DNA of 64,000 bases, taken from contig JBHGNT010000001.1 in assembly GCA_043228905.1 (NCBI GenBank), positions 22,320,001 to 22,384,000 on the forward strand, given 5' to 3'. The translations under genes and the position numbers were made by a program. A model generated the notes under the pieces. That model did not search any database and was not told the DNA's origin. It worked only from the letters and a program-made list of their open reading frames with translations. Of this stretch, positions 1 through 11,393 are shown piece by piece; position 1 is the stretch's first letter, and each line of letters opens with the position of its first letter. Origin of the DNA: Azolla caroliniana. Lineage: Eukaryota; Polypodiophyta.

Positions 1-485
1 TTTAGAATTTAAGGTATTGAAGTCTAAATGGGTTAGAAAGCTTGTGAAGAGAGCTATCCATAGCTTTTTAAAGATCTAAATGTGGAGCTTGGACGAGGGA
101 GATATGACGATTTGAAGATTGTTGTGTCATACATAAGAATAGGACTCGATGAAAAACTCTAAAAAAAGTATAAAAAAGAAAGAAAGGGAAACTTATCTAG
201 TGGAAGAGAACTTTATATAAAGCAAGAAGAGTAAGGTGGTAGGGGAGGCTCTTTCTAGGCGTGTTTTTCTTGCCTATTCATGTAGTGCATTTTTCTTGTG
301 ATCAATTTATCCTTGTAGGCTTGAGTTTATGTATCTTCTTTCTCTCCTACTTATACCAAAATCATTCATTATCAATAAATCTCTGTTGTTTTGGATCTAT
401 ATATCTTATTTATCTCTCTTTTCTATCATCTGTCTCTCATCACAACCCATCGTGCCTTACGACCTTTTAGGTCTTGTTAGTCACA
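1..485. other. AT-rich stretch without a recognisable gene
   Basis: This stretch is low in GC and full of stops, and its short open frames look like chance. The only hint of coding is on the plus strand near 229-262, which reads SKVVGEALSRR, similar to the VADALSRR end of a gypsy RNase H domain. Too little flanks it to call an element. It may be the edge of another degraded gypsy copy. The minus-strand gypsy coding starts at about 486. Confidence 0.4.
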
Positions 486-1359
486 GAAATATTTCAAGGA
501 CTCATGGTCTGTAGTTACCACAAAACGATATCCATAAAGATAATGGCACCATGTTTTGAGCGCATGTATAGTTGCAAATCATTCCTTTTCTTGAACGTTA
601 TACTGACATTGAGTAGAATCAAGTTTCTTACTCTCTAATGCTATTGGTTTGCAATCTTGATGTAAGACAACACCTATAGCATAATCACTTGCATCGGTTT
701 CAACCTCAAAATGTTTTGAACGATTGGGTAAAAGAAGCAAAGGAGCCTTGCACACCGGGTCCTTGAGTTCCTTAAAGGCGAGGTCTAGTATAACATTCCA
801 CACAATAGGTTTTGTAGACTTACGCGTTTGACCTTTTTGAAGAACAGTAAATGGCATCGTCAATTGAGGGTAATTACGAAGGGATTTTCGCAAAAACCCG
901 ACAAAACCAAGGAATGATCGAACTTCTCGAATATTCCGAAGAGTGGGCCAAAGTTTGATTTTCTCGATGCGAGAAGGATCAATTTTAACTCCTCATTCGG
1001 TTATGACATGTCCAAGATAAGTAATTGATTTCTTGAAGAACTCGCATTTTGAGATCTTCGCGTAGAATTGCTTGTCGCAGAATGTTTGTAAGACAAAGCA
1101 GACATGTTTAGCGTGTTCTACTAATCTATGACTATAAACTAAAATATCATCCAAGAAAATAACGACAAATTTTTCAACTTGTTCTCGGAAAATATCATTC
1201 ATTTCGTGTTGAAATGTGGCCGGAGCATTGCTCAAACCAAAAGGCATAACCAAAAACTCATAATGGCCATAGCGCGTACGAAATGCCGTTTTAGGAACAT
1301 CGTCCTCACTTATACGAATTTGATGGTAGCCCGTACGAAGATCAATTTGATGGTGCAAT
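486..1359 (-). pseudogene. Ty3/gypsy pol remnant (G0): RT palm and RNase H
   Basis: Reading leftward from 1359, the translation gives [12 protein letters not shown], then [14 protein letters not shown], the catalytic FLDDILVYS and YLGHVI, which are Ty3/gypsy reverse-transcriptase blocks. RNase H follows, with ETDASDYAIG, then VVTTDHESLKYF close to 486. A frameshift lies near 893-993 and there are several stops, so it is dead. It is the downstream half of an element split by gypsy G1; the upstream half (protease) resumes at 10160. RT sequence of roughly 90 residues is missing between the two halves even after G1 is removed, so this copy had a deletion before G1 arrived. Confidence 0.85.
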
Positions 1360-1814
1360 TGTTGTCCACTGGACCTTAGGCTTAGACGAGTAGAATATAT
1401 TATTAGAAGCATTAAAGAAACGCATGTAACGGTTCACGCTAGGAGCGTAAGGGACTAAAAGCCTTGTGTATATAAAGGGCTGAAATCCTCTGTAAAGAGC
1501 TAGCGTGTAATTAGGGAGCTACCTTTTGTAATGCAATACTATCTTCTCTAATTCCCGTGTCTATGTAAGTCGTCTACTGATTCGGTGTAGTACTCTATCG
1601 GTAATTGTGGGCTAGTAAGCGTAGGGTAAGTGTGTATATGAGATCATGCACCGGTGAGATTCGGTTGTAGCCGTCTCCCTTCACGTCCAGATGATATGCT
1701 TTGCTTTGTAAGCTTGTTACATTTTGCGCACCTACGGATCTATTCCTTGCACCACAATCACCTTGAAGTCTACCTCGAAGGACTGAGAGTAGATAGCGTT
1801 CCTAATCGGTAACA
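1360..1814 (+). repeat. 5' LTR of G1
   Basis: This 455-bp LTR has TGTT...AACA ends and a TATA-box candidate, TATATAAA, at 1469-1476. It aligns along its length to 9763-10159, which lacks some internal blocks. Just inside the element the leader reads TTTTGGCACGCTTGGTGG, where the primer site should be. I could not match it to a tRNA with confidence. Confidence 0.9.
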
Positions 1815-3023
1815 CTTTTGGCACGCTTGGTGGATTTGTGGTTTAGCACAGACGAGGTAAGGATGACTAGCCGTAGAAGAGCCAAAGAACCAACCCGACA
1901 AGATCGACGAGTGATGAGGTTTATCACTCGCCAGATAGAAGAGCACGCTAAGCAAAAACCTCGCCTCAACGACCACGACTGCTCCTTTCAGGAGTACATG
2001 GTAGACTCCACGCTCACAGATCAACGCGAGATCGACCACGAAGCCTTGTCGCCACATGAACAAGGTAGTGTGATTAAACATCACACTAGTCCACATCGCG
2101 AAAGTAGGAGTCTTCCCCTACCGATCGTCAACACAGCGTTCAAAATGGCTTTCTCATACCCCCGCTTGAATGGAGAAACAAACGCTACTAGCCACATCCG
2201 GATATTCCTCAATGTTTGAAATGCTAATCATCTAGCGCAACGGTTTCCAAACGCAGAAGGTCAAACTTCGAAGATCGCCGAGTTCAGGTTAACTTTGGAC
2301 GGTTGGCCTGTGTGCTGGCATTCCCAGATGGATTTGGTAGCAATCACAACCTTCGACCATCTACAATCAATGTTATTGCGTTTTCTTCATCGGAGGGTGC
2401 CACAACGTGAAATAATCGGGTAGTTCTATACCATCAAGCAACTTCCCACAGAATCCGTAGCGGATTTTAGTCTACGTTTCTAGAGTCTATGGCAGAACCT
2501 TACACGGGCCTCAACAAACGAAGTGGCCAAGGAAACGTTCTTGGTAGCTCTAAGACAGCCTCTCTGGACGACGCTGAGCACATAGAGTGTGAAAGGGGAG
2601 ACAACTGACATGGTCATCGAACAAGTATTGTACAGCTCGTCCATGGCATCACTACGGTAGGCGTTGCCTTAGGATAAGGAACATCAATTTCGCTAGGCCA
2701 TTCAGTGTATGGTCTGTTTAAACTCTAGACATTCTGCAGTTGAATGTAGCATGTGACTACATGGCCCAATTTGCCATTCACGGGCACGCACGGTGGACCA
2801 ATGTGAGTATAATATGCTCAACAGGACCACACCCGTAGCATGGCGTATGGAGCCACAATGGCAATCTCGAAGGAATGATTCAGGATGGCAAGAGGAACGT
2901 GCCCGGTATACAGACCGGAATCAACGAATGGAGCGCCAGTATCGTAAAAACCATAACACCGACCCGTACTCGAACGAAGAAGATCAAGAAGAGGAAGAAT
3001 ACCGCAGTACCAACCGTTACAAT

Positions 3024-3055
<32 letters not shown>

Positions 3056-3400
3056 CGTCGTTACGACAATCGACAACCTACAAACAATCGTCGAGGATTC
3101 AATGGGGGATGTCCAAATAGACACAATCGACAACATAAGGACCAACGCTGTTATGACGAAAGTTCAGAGGACGACTGTCATCAAGAGCCACGACAAGAAT
3201 ACCGTCAACAACCCCGGAATAACAGGCGACTACACCATAACCTGGACGAACAAGCAGTATCGGCGGAAACTAATACACCTCCGGAAGTGGAAAGAGTAGA
3301 GTCCAACGTACTCTGTTTCGTGTGTCAACAACCCGGTCATTACGTGACGTAGTGCCCACGTCGAAAAGGAAAGGAGGCAGTCATGAATACCATCACGACA
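1815..3400 (+). pseudogene. G1 gag (capsid/nucleocapsid), broken
   Basis: The frame opens at about 1818 and runs to 2219, then continues with stops. It contains a capsid-like stretch (LTLDGWPVCWHSQM, then LPTESVADFSLRF near 2440-2480) and a charged Arg/Asn/Glu-rich stretch at 2793-3020. A CCHC zinc knuckle, CFVCQQPGHYVT-stop-C, lies at 3314-3355 with a stop just before its last Cys. The zinc knuckle binds element RNA in this family. G2 carries the same knuckle unbroken at 23278-23319. A 31-base G run interrupts the charged region. The gene is not functional as it stands. Confidence 0.75.
3025..3055 (+). repeat. Homopolymer of 31 G inside G1 gag
   Basis: Thirty-one consecutive G bases lie in the charged part of gag. 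The matching place in G2 (near 23013) has only a short G run before GTCGACGC. The tract is therefore an expansion, or an assembly or sequencing artefact. In the open frames it reads as poly-glycine. Confidence 0.9.
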
Positions 3401-6400
3401 GATGTCCAACAAGTCACAACAAGAAAATAGGCGAAGAATGCAGACTAGGCAGAACAAGATGAGAGACGCAAGGCAGCCCAGGCTTGGGTAGAAAAAGCAA
3501 ATGCTGCAAACGCAGAGCATATGAAGCACGAGTCCGCAAATGATAGTTTGCCGATGAAAGAAAATACATCCTCATCGGATCCCATGTGGCAAGCATTGGC
3601 TGACTGTGAGATAACAATGACCATGGAAAAACTTCTCCGATTGGTGCCATGATTCCGACAGGTCGTGGAAAATCACATAAGGGGCACCGCCGGATTAGAT
3701 GTCTCAGCAAATTTTGCTAAGTCTAGTACTGGCCCAATAGTTGTAGATCATCACAAGCCAACCATTACGTTGGTATTCCAAGGATAGGAAATCTCGGGAT
3801 GTATCATTGATGGGGGATCCAGTGTTAATGTCATCAGTACGAATAAATGCGCACGACTAGGAATTACAGGATTGGAAGCATGCCGTTAATCCGGAAACTG
3901 GGCATTGTTGTTGGCGGCCATCACTTCGACATCTCTGCGGTAGTGCTCGCCCTAGACGCTCCAGGCAGATCTTGGCTACGCTCAGCCAACATCAAGCAGA
4001 ATTGGCAGCATAATTGTATCAGCTTCTGGCGAGGCCGAAGCAAAGTTCGCGTGCCCACTCAGGAAACGACGACGCCAACCAAGGGCATAAGGCCACTATA
4101 TGCGGAAGATATAAATATGCTGGAAGGAGTAGATGATACAGAGCTTGAGGCGTACCTAGAGAACCACTCGCGGATTGTTCCATTATTCGAAATTGACATA
4201 ATAGAAACCGTTGTGGAATATGCCCCATCTAATACGCTGTAGGAAGCTGAATACGAACCAAACCCAGAGTCGCTAATGGAGTTAAGTAGAGCACGCGCAA
4301 CATTCGAGAGAGAAATGGAAATCTCGTGGTGAGTCACCACTTCGGCATTAGAAGAAGTCAATATTGGAACCACGGCGGAACCTCGGCTACTCTCAATTGC
4401 GAAGGACTTGGTCCCACGTGAGAAGACGACAATGATCGAGCTGCTCAAGTAATATAAGGATGTTTTCAGATGGTCACATGAGGACATGCAGCGGCTGGAT
4501 CCAAACCTCTATCAACACAAGATCAACTTGTCCACCGATGCAAAACCGGTGGAGCAGCGTCGCTATCAGATGAACCCGAATTACGCAGTTCGTGTAAATG
4601 AAGAGATTGACAAACTTCTAAAAGCAGGGTTTATCCAGCCGGAGAAGCAGGCCATGTGGCTGAGCCCGATAGTTGTGGTACCAAAGAAAAATGGTAAAAT
4701 CCATGTTTGCATGGATTATCGTAAGCTTAACGCCGTAACAATAACGGACGCGTTCCCCTTACCCGTCACCGATAGCGTACTAGACACGATCGCGGGCCAT
4801 GACATGTATAGTTTTCTAGATGGTTTTAGCGGATACAATCAGGTACGCATGCAGCCTGATGACCAGGAGAATATTGCGTTCGTCATGGAGTGGGGTGTTT
4901 TTGTCGTTGTGGTCATGATGTTTGGCTTAAAGACGGCGCCTGCCACGTTCCAATGAACAATTACGGAGATTTTTAGGGAGTACATACCCGCCTTTATGCA
5001 AGTCTTTCTCGACGATTTCATGGTATATGGAACACGAGGAGAACATTTAGGCCATCTCCGAGTTTGTGTGGAGTGATGTCGTATGTCACGCCTCAGCCTT
5101 AATCCGACCAAATGTGCATTTGGTGTCACCAGTGGGGCACTTCTCAGACACATCATAAGCAAGGAAGGATAACGGTGGATCCGAACAAAATCACGGCGAT
5201 CATTGACGCAAAGACTCCGATTAATGCCAAAGCCCTCAACCGCTTCTTGGGTCAAATACGCTAGCATAGCCAGATGTTATGGTACTTGGTGGATTTTGCA
5301 ACCCCATTACATACCGCCGTACATCAAACGCCCTTCAAGTGGATGGAAATAGAAGAGAAATCTTACGACGCACTCAAGATAATGTTAACCCAAGCATCGG
5401 TCATACAACCACTAGATTGGACTAAACCTTTTCATGTCTTTGTGCATGCCTCAGATATAGCAATAGGCAGCGCATTAATGCAACTCACAGAGCCGAGTTG
5501 GTATAGACCAGTCTATTACGCCAGTCCTAAACTATCAACTACCGAGAGGAACTACTCCACAACCGAGCGTGAAGCCTTGGGGATGATATATAGCATTAAC
5601 AAATTCCGGCATTATCTGCTAGGGCACATATTTACGTTTTATGTAGACCACGCGGCGTTATTGTATCTACTTGAGAAACAAGCATTGACAGGGAAGCTGG
5701 CCAGATGGATGTTGTTGCTCCAGGAGTTCGATTTCGCAATTTAGCATCGGCCGAGCATGAAGCATGTCGTAGGTGATTTCTTAAGTAGAGTGGATAATGG
5801 CGATAATGCGGTGCAGGACGATGACGACTTTCCTGACGCTGATATTCGAAGGATCGCGAATATGGCATCACAGGCAGAAATGAATTTTCCGGATCGTTGG
5901 CTAGTGGAAATGACGTACTTTCTGACCACGAGACTGCCACCTCCGTAGCTAAGGACGGATGAAAAGAAACATTTGGTTGTCCGCAGTCGTAAGTTTTGCC
6001 TAGTCGAAGGAGTACTATACCACAAGGGCAGCGATGGGATCTGGCGACATAGGATACGCCAGGATGAAAAGGAAGCCGTTCTACGCGAAGGTCATTTTGG
6101 TACGGTCGGGGGACATTATGCGGATGATGTTACGGCCCGAAAAATATGGCAAGCAGGTCTATGGTGGCCAACTACATAGAAAGACGCGTATCAATACTAT
6201 AGGCAATGTGATCTATGTCAACGGTTGGGACAACCTACGGAGCTCGCACAGATGCTGCACCAACTGGTCCTTCCACTGGATCCATTCCAGAAATGGGGTC
6301 TGGATTTTGTCGGTCCCTTTACACCGGCAACGGCGCGGACCGCAATAAGTACATTCTCGTAGCCACGGATTACTGCACTAAGTGGGTAGAAGCAAAAGCG

Positions 6401-7160
6401 TTACGGGATAACACGACAGCATCCACGACAAAATTTCTTTACGAATACATTTGGTGTCATTTTGGTAGCCCAATCGAGCTCATCAGGGATCAAAGGAGCC
6501 ACTTTCTGAATTCGCTCATCTACGAGCTAACACATCATTACGTCGTAGTGCATAAGAAGAGCATGCCCTATTACCTGCAGGCGAATGGGTTAGCGGAGTC
6601 CACGAACAAAACCTTATAGACCATAATGAAAAAGATTGTAAATGAGAATAGAACAGATTGGGATACCAAGCTGCATAGCACCTTGTGGGCATATCGGATG
6701 AGTTACCAAACTAGCGTACACTCCACACTTTTCCAGCTAGCGTTTGGGTTAGAAGCTGTAATGCCCATCGAATTCTAGGTGCCCAGTTTGAGAATTCAAG
6801 TACGATACCGACTGTCAGAAGGCAAGTCTGAGCAAATACAGCTACAACAACTTCTTGAATTAGGCGAGGCTTGGGTCCATAGTATGGCCATACTCGAGCA
6901 AGAGTAGCAACAGCATAAAGCGTTCGTGGATTGACATCGATGCACACACGAGAAATGCTTTGCAATTGGGAAGGCCGTATTGGTCTTTCAAACACGCATG
7001 GGTGAAATGCCAGGTAAGTTACGGTTCCACTAGACAGGGCCGTATTGGATAGTGGGAGGGGAAAATGGCACCTTCCAATTGGGTACCCTCATCGGAGTTA
7101 AACTTCGGCAAAAAGTGAATGGGTTGCAATTAAAACCTTATCTGGGGCCTACGCCCCCGA
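3400..7160 (+). pseudogene. G1 pol: protease, RT, RNase H, integrase (broken)
   Basis: The protease motif IIDGGSSVNVIS has its Asp at 3808-3810. RT runs about 4480-5270, with MDYRKLNAVTITDAFPLP, FLDGFSGYNQVRMQ and the catalytic FLDDF (5011-5016). RNase H runs about 5300-5745 and reads FVHASDIAIGSALMQ, where G2 has FVDASD, so the first catalytic Asp is replaced by His. Integrase runs about 5990-6700, with GLDFVGPF and [13 protein letters not shown] final block (about 6960-7160) ends in LKPYLGPTPPNPF as in G2. There is no chromodomain. Stops and frameshifts occur in every domain. Confidence 0.85.
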
Positions 7161-7349
7161 ACCCGTTTCACACTGTAACTGACACGGCAGAGAGGTCCCT
7201 ACACTAATCAGTAGTTGGGACCGACGTGTAATAAAATGTTAAAGTAATATTGTGCTTTACTGTTAAAAAAAGAGAGAGAAGATAGTGACGACTATTAAAA
7301 GGTGTTTATGCATGCACAAACTTCAAGATCAAGCACACGCGGCAACACG

Positions 7350-9702
7350 ATGTCACATAGGCCAATAAACCCTAGAGCACAAAAAGAGGGAAAAAGAAGG
7401 TTTTCTGCACACTAGAGAAAACAAACTAACTCTCCTTGCCCTCCTCGCTCCCCACCATACCACAAAGTCCACGATCACCGTAGTTTGAGAGCTTCACCTA
7501 TTCTATACGAACCTCTTCCACCCACGATGCCGGTTCCCATCTCTGCGGCTTTACGGAGGTGGCTCCTAGGTAAGGGTTTTGAGGGGTACATCAAGGTCGC
7601 CGAGGCACCATCACACCCTGATGCTCTCGACATCGCCAAAAAGCTCAACGTGGACACTGTGACAAATGCCCAGTAAACCAATGCCTCCTCCACGATCCAC
7701 GAAAAGACGGTTATCGGAATTGGCAACCACGGAATGAGAAGAGCAACCACAATCTTCCCACCCCGTAGTGCAATCATTGCAGCCGGAACAACTAGCAAGG
7801 CTGGTGGAAGCACCAACAACAACGATTGAGCAAGAAACGGAACAGAATCAAGAAAGTACCAGGCCAAAATTGCGAAGATTAGATCGGAAGGATGGTCGTG
7901 GACTGGTCAAAGACACAACTGCACCAGTCGACACTTCCGCCCCTACAGAGCACATAACAACATTGGAGATAATCAGGGAACCACATCCGATCATTACGGC
8001 TCAATCGCAACGTGGAAAAGGAGTGCTCACAACGGAAAGTGAAGTCTTGAAGTATCGAGACATCTTGGATACTGTTACAGTTTGGGATGACTTACGAACT
8101 CATGGGATTTTTGGAGACACAACAGATCAAGGTGTCACAAAGAATGGCTGAGGAGCACGCAGAACTGCAAATGATTGAGCATGCGCTGACCAGAACGGTA
8201 GTATGCAATGATGAGGGACCCCTCACCAAGATAGGCAAACAACGAAACGTAGGTATTCGCCGCATGGGCATTGAATTACCCCCATTGAATACAACCCTGT
8301 CGAAGTACATAGGGAGTTGTCCACAATTCGTATGGGAGCCAAAGATATGGCTATCAAAAATAAGAATGTTTGGAAAACAGTCTAGCTAACTCAAACCCAA
8401 CTACAGAAAGCCCAAGAGCGCATTGCGGAATTAGAACGTAGCACAACTACGGCATAGCAAAACCCCGGATTGGCATCCAGCGATGACGCAACGACGACTT
8501 TACGGGAGGAGGTCGAAGCACAAATCACCATCGCCGCAAAAGCAAAAAGAGTTATGCAGTTAGCCGAATCCGAGCTTGACCGCCTCCACGTGGAACTATG
8601 CCAATCATCAAACAGAGAAAAGGATGTCTGGGCAAAAGGATGAAGGGCGGTGAAAACACTAGACAATAAGCTCGAGGCGGAGATAACAACACATACACGC
8701 ACAAAAGAAGAAAATAGGAAGTTGCATGAGGAAGCCCAAAAGACAGAAGTCATTATCACAGGACTCCAAGAGTTATTGGAAAGGAAGAAAGCATGGTACG
8801 ACAAGCAACTCATGCGGGAACGGGAATTGAAGCATCAGGTAGAAGTTTGCTTGAACAATGAAATGGGCCGGCTCGAGGAACTACACTTGAAAGAATCCCA
8901 AATATGGACGAAGATGAAGAGCCTCTATGAGGAGACCGCTACGGCAAATAAGTGTAAAATCGAAAACCTCAAGAAAGCCCTAGACAAAGCGCAAACGCGC
9001 TCAGAAATAATAATGGGACAATGTACACGTCCTTCTTCAAACAAATCGCGAGCGGTTTACGACACAGTTGAAAGTGGCATTGGACAAAGAATTGCACACC
9101 TATCGGCGGATTGGGAGAACCAACGAAAAGAAGGCAGAGACTTCTACAAGCTCAATGAGGAAAGCATTTCAGTAGTATGCAAAGACCTCGCGCAGGACTA
9201 TCGCACCCTAGTGGACCAGCACTCCAAAGAACTCACACAGTTGTTGGAAGATTTTGGGGAAAGTCAGGAAGACATTTTCCACCGGCTAAAGGAGATCAGC
9301 CGTGAACAGTAGAGGACGGAGACAATTGTGGTACCAGATAGTGATTCCGCCAAACAAGATGAGCCTCAACCCAATTCGAACAACCCACTAGAGGTGACCA
9401 ATACGCCTGTTAACGCTATGGAGGAAACAAGCAGGGAAGAGCCCCCTTCGACCGCTTGCCCACAGACTGCCAAAACCTCGAAGGAATGATCCGGACATTG
9501 ACCCAACTGAGCTGGCCCGGATCACGCGGAGTACAGATCACAACATGGGAACTCTTACACCACCTGACGTGGTGAAGTGGACGACACGCAATTGGAGAAG
9601 CCAGTCGAGCAGAACAACGAAGCACCTATGGATGTCACGACGCTTCTGGACCAGGTCGTACGGATGGAGCCGAACATCCTAGGCATTTTGAATGATGAGT
9701 AG
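7350..9702 (+). pseudogene. G1 ORF3: extra coiled-coil protein gene behind integrase (decayed)
   Basis: The start ATG at 7350 opens MSHRPINPRAQKEG, matching the G2 copy (MANGPMNPRPQKEG). In order it has a conserved block ISAALRRWLLGKGFEGYIKV (about 7535), a basic patch RPKLRRLDRKDGRG (about 7863), a block IRRMGIELPPLN, then a long coiled coil rich in Glu, Lys and Leu at 8391-9312. An acidic, Pro-rich tail ends in PNILGILNDE and a stop at 9700-9702. I see no signal peptide or membrane segment, so it does not look like an envelope gene. Compared with G2, a block near 7678 is deleted. Several stops interrupt it; 8650-9312 is the longest open part. Function is unknown. The basic patch suggests nuclear entry, which is inference only. 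Confidence 0.7.
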
Positions 9703-9762
9703 AGGGACGGGTCTGACGTGCCATGGCACTGTCCCAGATGTGTGCCAAGTATTGGCCTCCAG
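9703..9762 (+). promoter_or_regulatory. Purine tract plus spacer with 12-bp palindrome before the 3' LTR
   Basis: A purine-rich tract (AGAGGGACGGG from about 9701) follows the ORF3 stop, as expected for a polypurine tract. The LTR start TGTTGTCC lies about 50 bp further on. The spacer holds the perfect palindrome GTGCCATGGCAC (9718-9729). The same tract, palindrome and spacing occur in G2 (35350-35397). Confidence 0.6.
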
Positions 9763-10159
9763 TGTTGTCCGTCGGACATAACGCTTAGACGGGTAGAATA
9801 TATTATTAGAAGTGTTAAAGAAACGCATGTAACGGTTCACACTAGGAGCGTAAGGGACTATAAGCCCTGTGTATATAAAGGGCTGAAATCCTCTAATACA
9901 ATACTATCTTTTCTAATTCCCATGTCTGTGTAAGTTGTCTATTGATTTGGTGTAGTACTCTGTTGGTAAATGTGGGCTAGTAAGCGTAGGGTAAGTGTGT
10001 ATATGAGATCATGCACCGGTGAGATTCGGTTGTAGCCGTCTCCCTTCACGTCCAGATGATATGCTTTGCTTTGTAAGCCTGTTACACTTCGCGCACCTAC
10101 AATAACCTTGAAGTCTACCTCGAAGGATTGAGAGTAGATAGTGTTCCTAATCGGTAACA
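9763..10159 (+). repeat. 3' LTR of G1
   Basis: This 397-bp LTR begins TGTTGTCC and ends GGTAACA, with a TATATAAA box at 9872-9879. It is shorter than the 5' LTR because internal blocks present there (for example after AAATCCTCT) are missing. It is followed by GCAAC, the right target duplication. Confidence 0.9.
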
Positions 10160-10717
10160 GCAACGCCAGGTACAATATCTATATGATGGTCTATATTAAG
10201 TTTAAGAGGTAAACCATGTGGTAGTTCACTCGGAAAAACATCACGAAAATCATTTAAGATTTCATCAAGTTGTTGTTTTTCAAAATATGATAATTGACCC
10301 GAGACATTATCGATATTGTAAATGTGAATGTCCAGATCAAGTATACAATAAAATAAAGTAGAACAAGACAACTCAGACATTGACTGAGAGGAAACAATCG
10401 AGAGAGATTGGTTTTTAACACATTGAATAAAATGAGTACAATCGTTCTGTACAAAACTAATTGAATGATGAATCCAATTAATAGATAAAGAAGAGTTTTT
10501 ATTAAAAAACCACAGATAACCCAATATTAGATCAGTGGTACAAAGATTCATTACATGGAAGTCTACTTCGTCTATATAAGTATCAATAGAAATTCCTAAT
10601 GAATGAATCGTCCCGTTGCTCACAAAATTGTGTGAGCTTCCCGAATCAAATAAAATTTGTACGGGAGATCCATTGATATACTCGTCCCGAATCAAAATTG
10701 TGTGAGCTTCCCGAATC
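10160..10717 (-). pseudogene. G0 gypsy protease to start of RT
   Basis: Reading leftward, this gives the protease motif ILFDSGSSHNFVS (Asp codon at 10645-10647), DLILGYLWF, then FPSELPHGLPLKLNIDHHID and VPGVA, the conserved lead-in to gypsy RT. A long frame (10147-10695) is open, but its last codons run into the G1 LTR. The piece continues at 1359 beyond G1. At 10684-10717 a short second copy of the DSGSSHNF segment abuts the solo LTR, a small duplication of unclear origin. Confidence 0.8.
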
Positions 10718-10942
10718 CGGATGTGGAGTACCCAGCTTCGGAAGACCCGGTGACAACCGGATGTGGAGTACCCGACAATGGAAGACTCGGTAAGAACAAG
10801 ATGACGAGTACCCGGCTTCGAAAGACCCGGTGAGAACCAGATGACGAGTACCCGGCTTCGGAAGACCCGGTGAGAACCGGATGACGAGTACCCGACAAGG
10901 AAGATCCGGTGAGAACCGGATGTTGCAGGCCCGGTGAGAACC
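10718..10942 (+). repeat. Minisatellite, about 5.6 copies of a 40-bp unit, in the LTR
   Basis: Tandem units of about 40 bp follow the pattern CGGATGACGAGTACCCGG, then CTTCGGAAGACCCGGTGAGAA. Five are nearly full length and the last is shortened. They lie in the U3 part of the solo LTR. Similar ACCGGATGA/GAGAACCGG blocks occur in the LTRs at 12.3, 50.1 and 62.9 kb. Confidence 0.85.
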
Positions 10943-11393
10943 TCTCATTAGATGGAAGGGACATATATGTAAATATGTTCCAGAGAGCCCCCTGGGGCTA
11001 TATTTGTAAATAGCCCGAAACTCATGTTAGTATAAATATGACCTACGGCAAAGTTAATAGTTATGATGTAGAGTTGGTTGTGTTAATTATCGTCGTGGCA
11101 ATAATTCAGTGTGTAACTGCGTACAGAGAAGAGAGAGAGAGAGGAAGAGGTCGTTGCCTCTATTGTAACCGCCTGGTGGCGAAGCGAGGGAGCAAGAGGT
11201 CGTTGCCTCTGTGCCCCATTGTTGTAATCTTGATATAGTGATATTTTGCAGTCTGAGGGTTGCCGTGGTTTTTCCCAGATTTGGGTTTTCCACGTTAACA
11301 TCCAGTGCACTCTCTTCTTTACTGTTTCGTGTGTAAATACATCTCACCACATCCCTGTTTTCTGTGCTTGATCTGATGTCTCGGTTGTGGCCG
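10718..11393 (+). mobile_element. Solo copia LTR of the copia A type
   Basis: This matches the copia A LTR (12280-12831) in its second half: the TATAAATA box at 11031-11038, the CCGTGG...CCACGT element (11260-11300), and the CTCGGTTGTGGCCGAGC block near the end. No internal region or partner LTR follows. The last 30 or so bases present in copia A are missing, so it is slightly truncated. It lies between gag and protease of minus-strand gypsy G0. No clear target duplication is visible. Confidence 0.75.

Larger units (their letters stand above)
1360..10159 (+). mobile_element. Ty3/gypsy LTR retrotransposon G1 (Athila/Tat-like), near-complete but decayed
   Basis: The element has two LTRs (455 and 397 bp), both starting TGTTGTCC and ending GGTAACA. 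It is flanked by GCAAT (1355-1359) and GCAAC (10160-10164), a 5-bp target duplication with one mismatch. Inside, in order, are gag, protease, RT, RNase H, integrase and an extra ORF3. The RT motif DGFSGYNQ is typical of the Athila/Tat/Ogre group; the lineage call is inference. Coding is broken by many stops. It sits inside gypsy G0, whose reading frame resumes across the insertion at VPGVAPSN. G2 (22851-35865) and a fragment at 50.3-51.6 kb are relatives. Confidence 0.9.

Noticed and set aside
1815-1840. tRNA-Asp primer site for G1, as in many Athila/Tat elements
   Set aside because: The leader TTGGCACGCTTGGTGG shares only the first few bases with the usual TGGCGCCGTTGCCGGGG. I could not assign the tRNA.
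1818-2219. Independent small gene of 133 codons
   Set aside because: It is the start of G1 gag directly behind the LTR. Homology to gag continues past its stop.
2793-3299. Separate gene with a poly-glycine tract
   Set aside because: This is the charged part of G1 gag with a 31-base G run. The poly-Gly appears in more than one frame and has no counterpart in G2.
7350-9702. ORF3 as a retroviral envelope gene
   Set aside because: No signal peptide, membrane helix or furin-like site is seen. Coiled coil and charged regions dominate.
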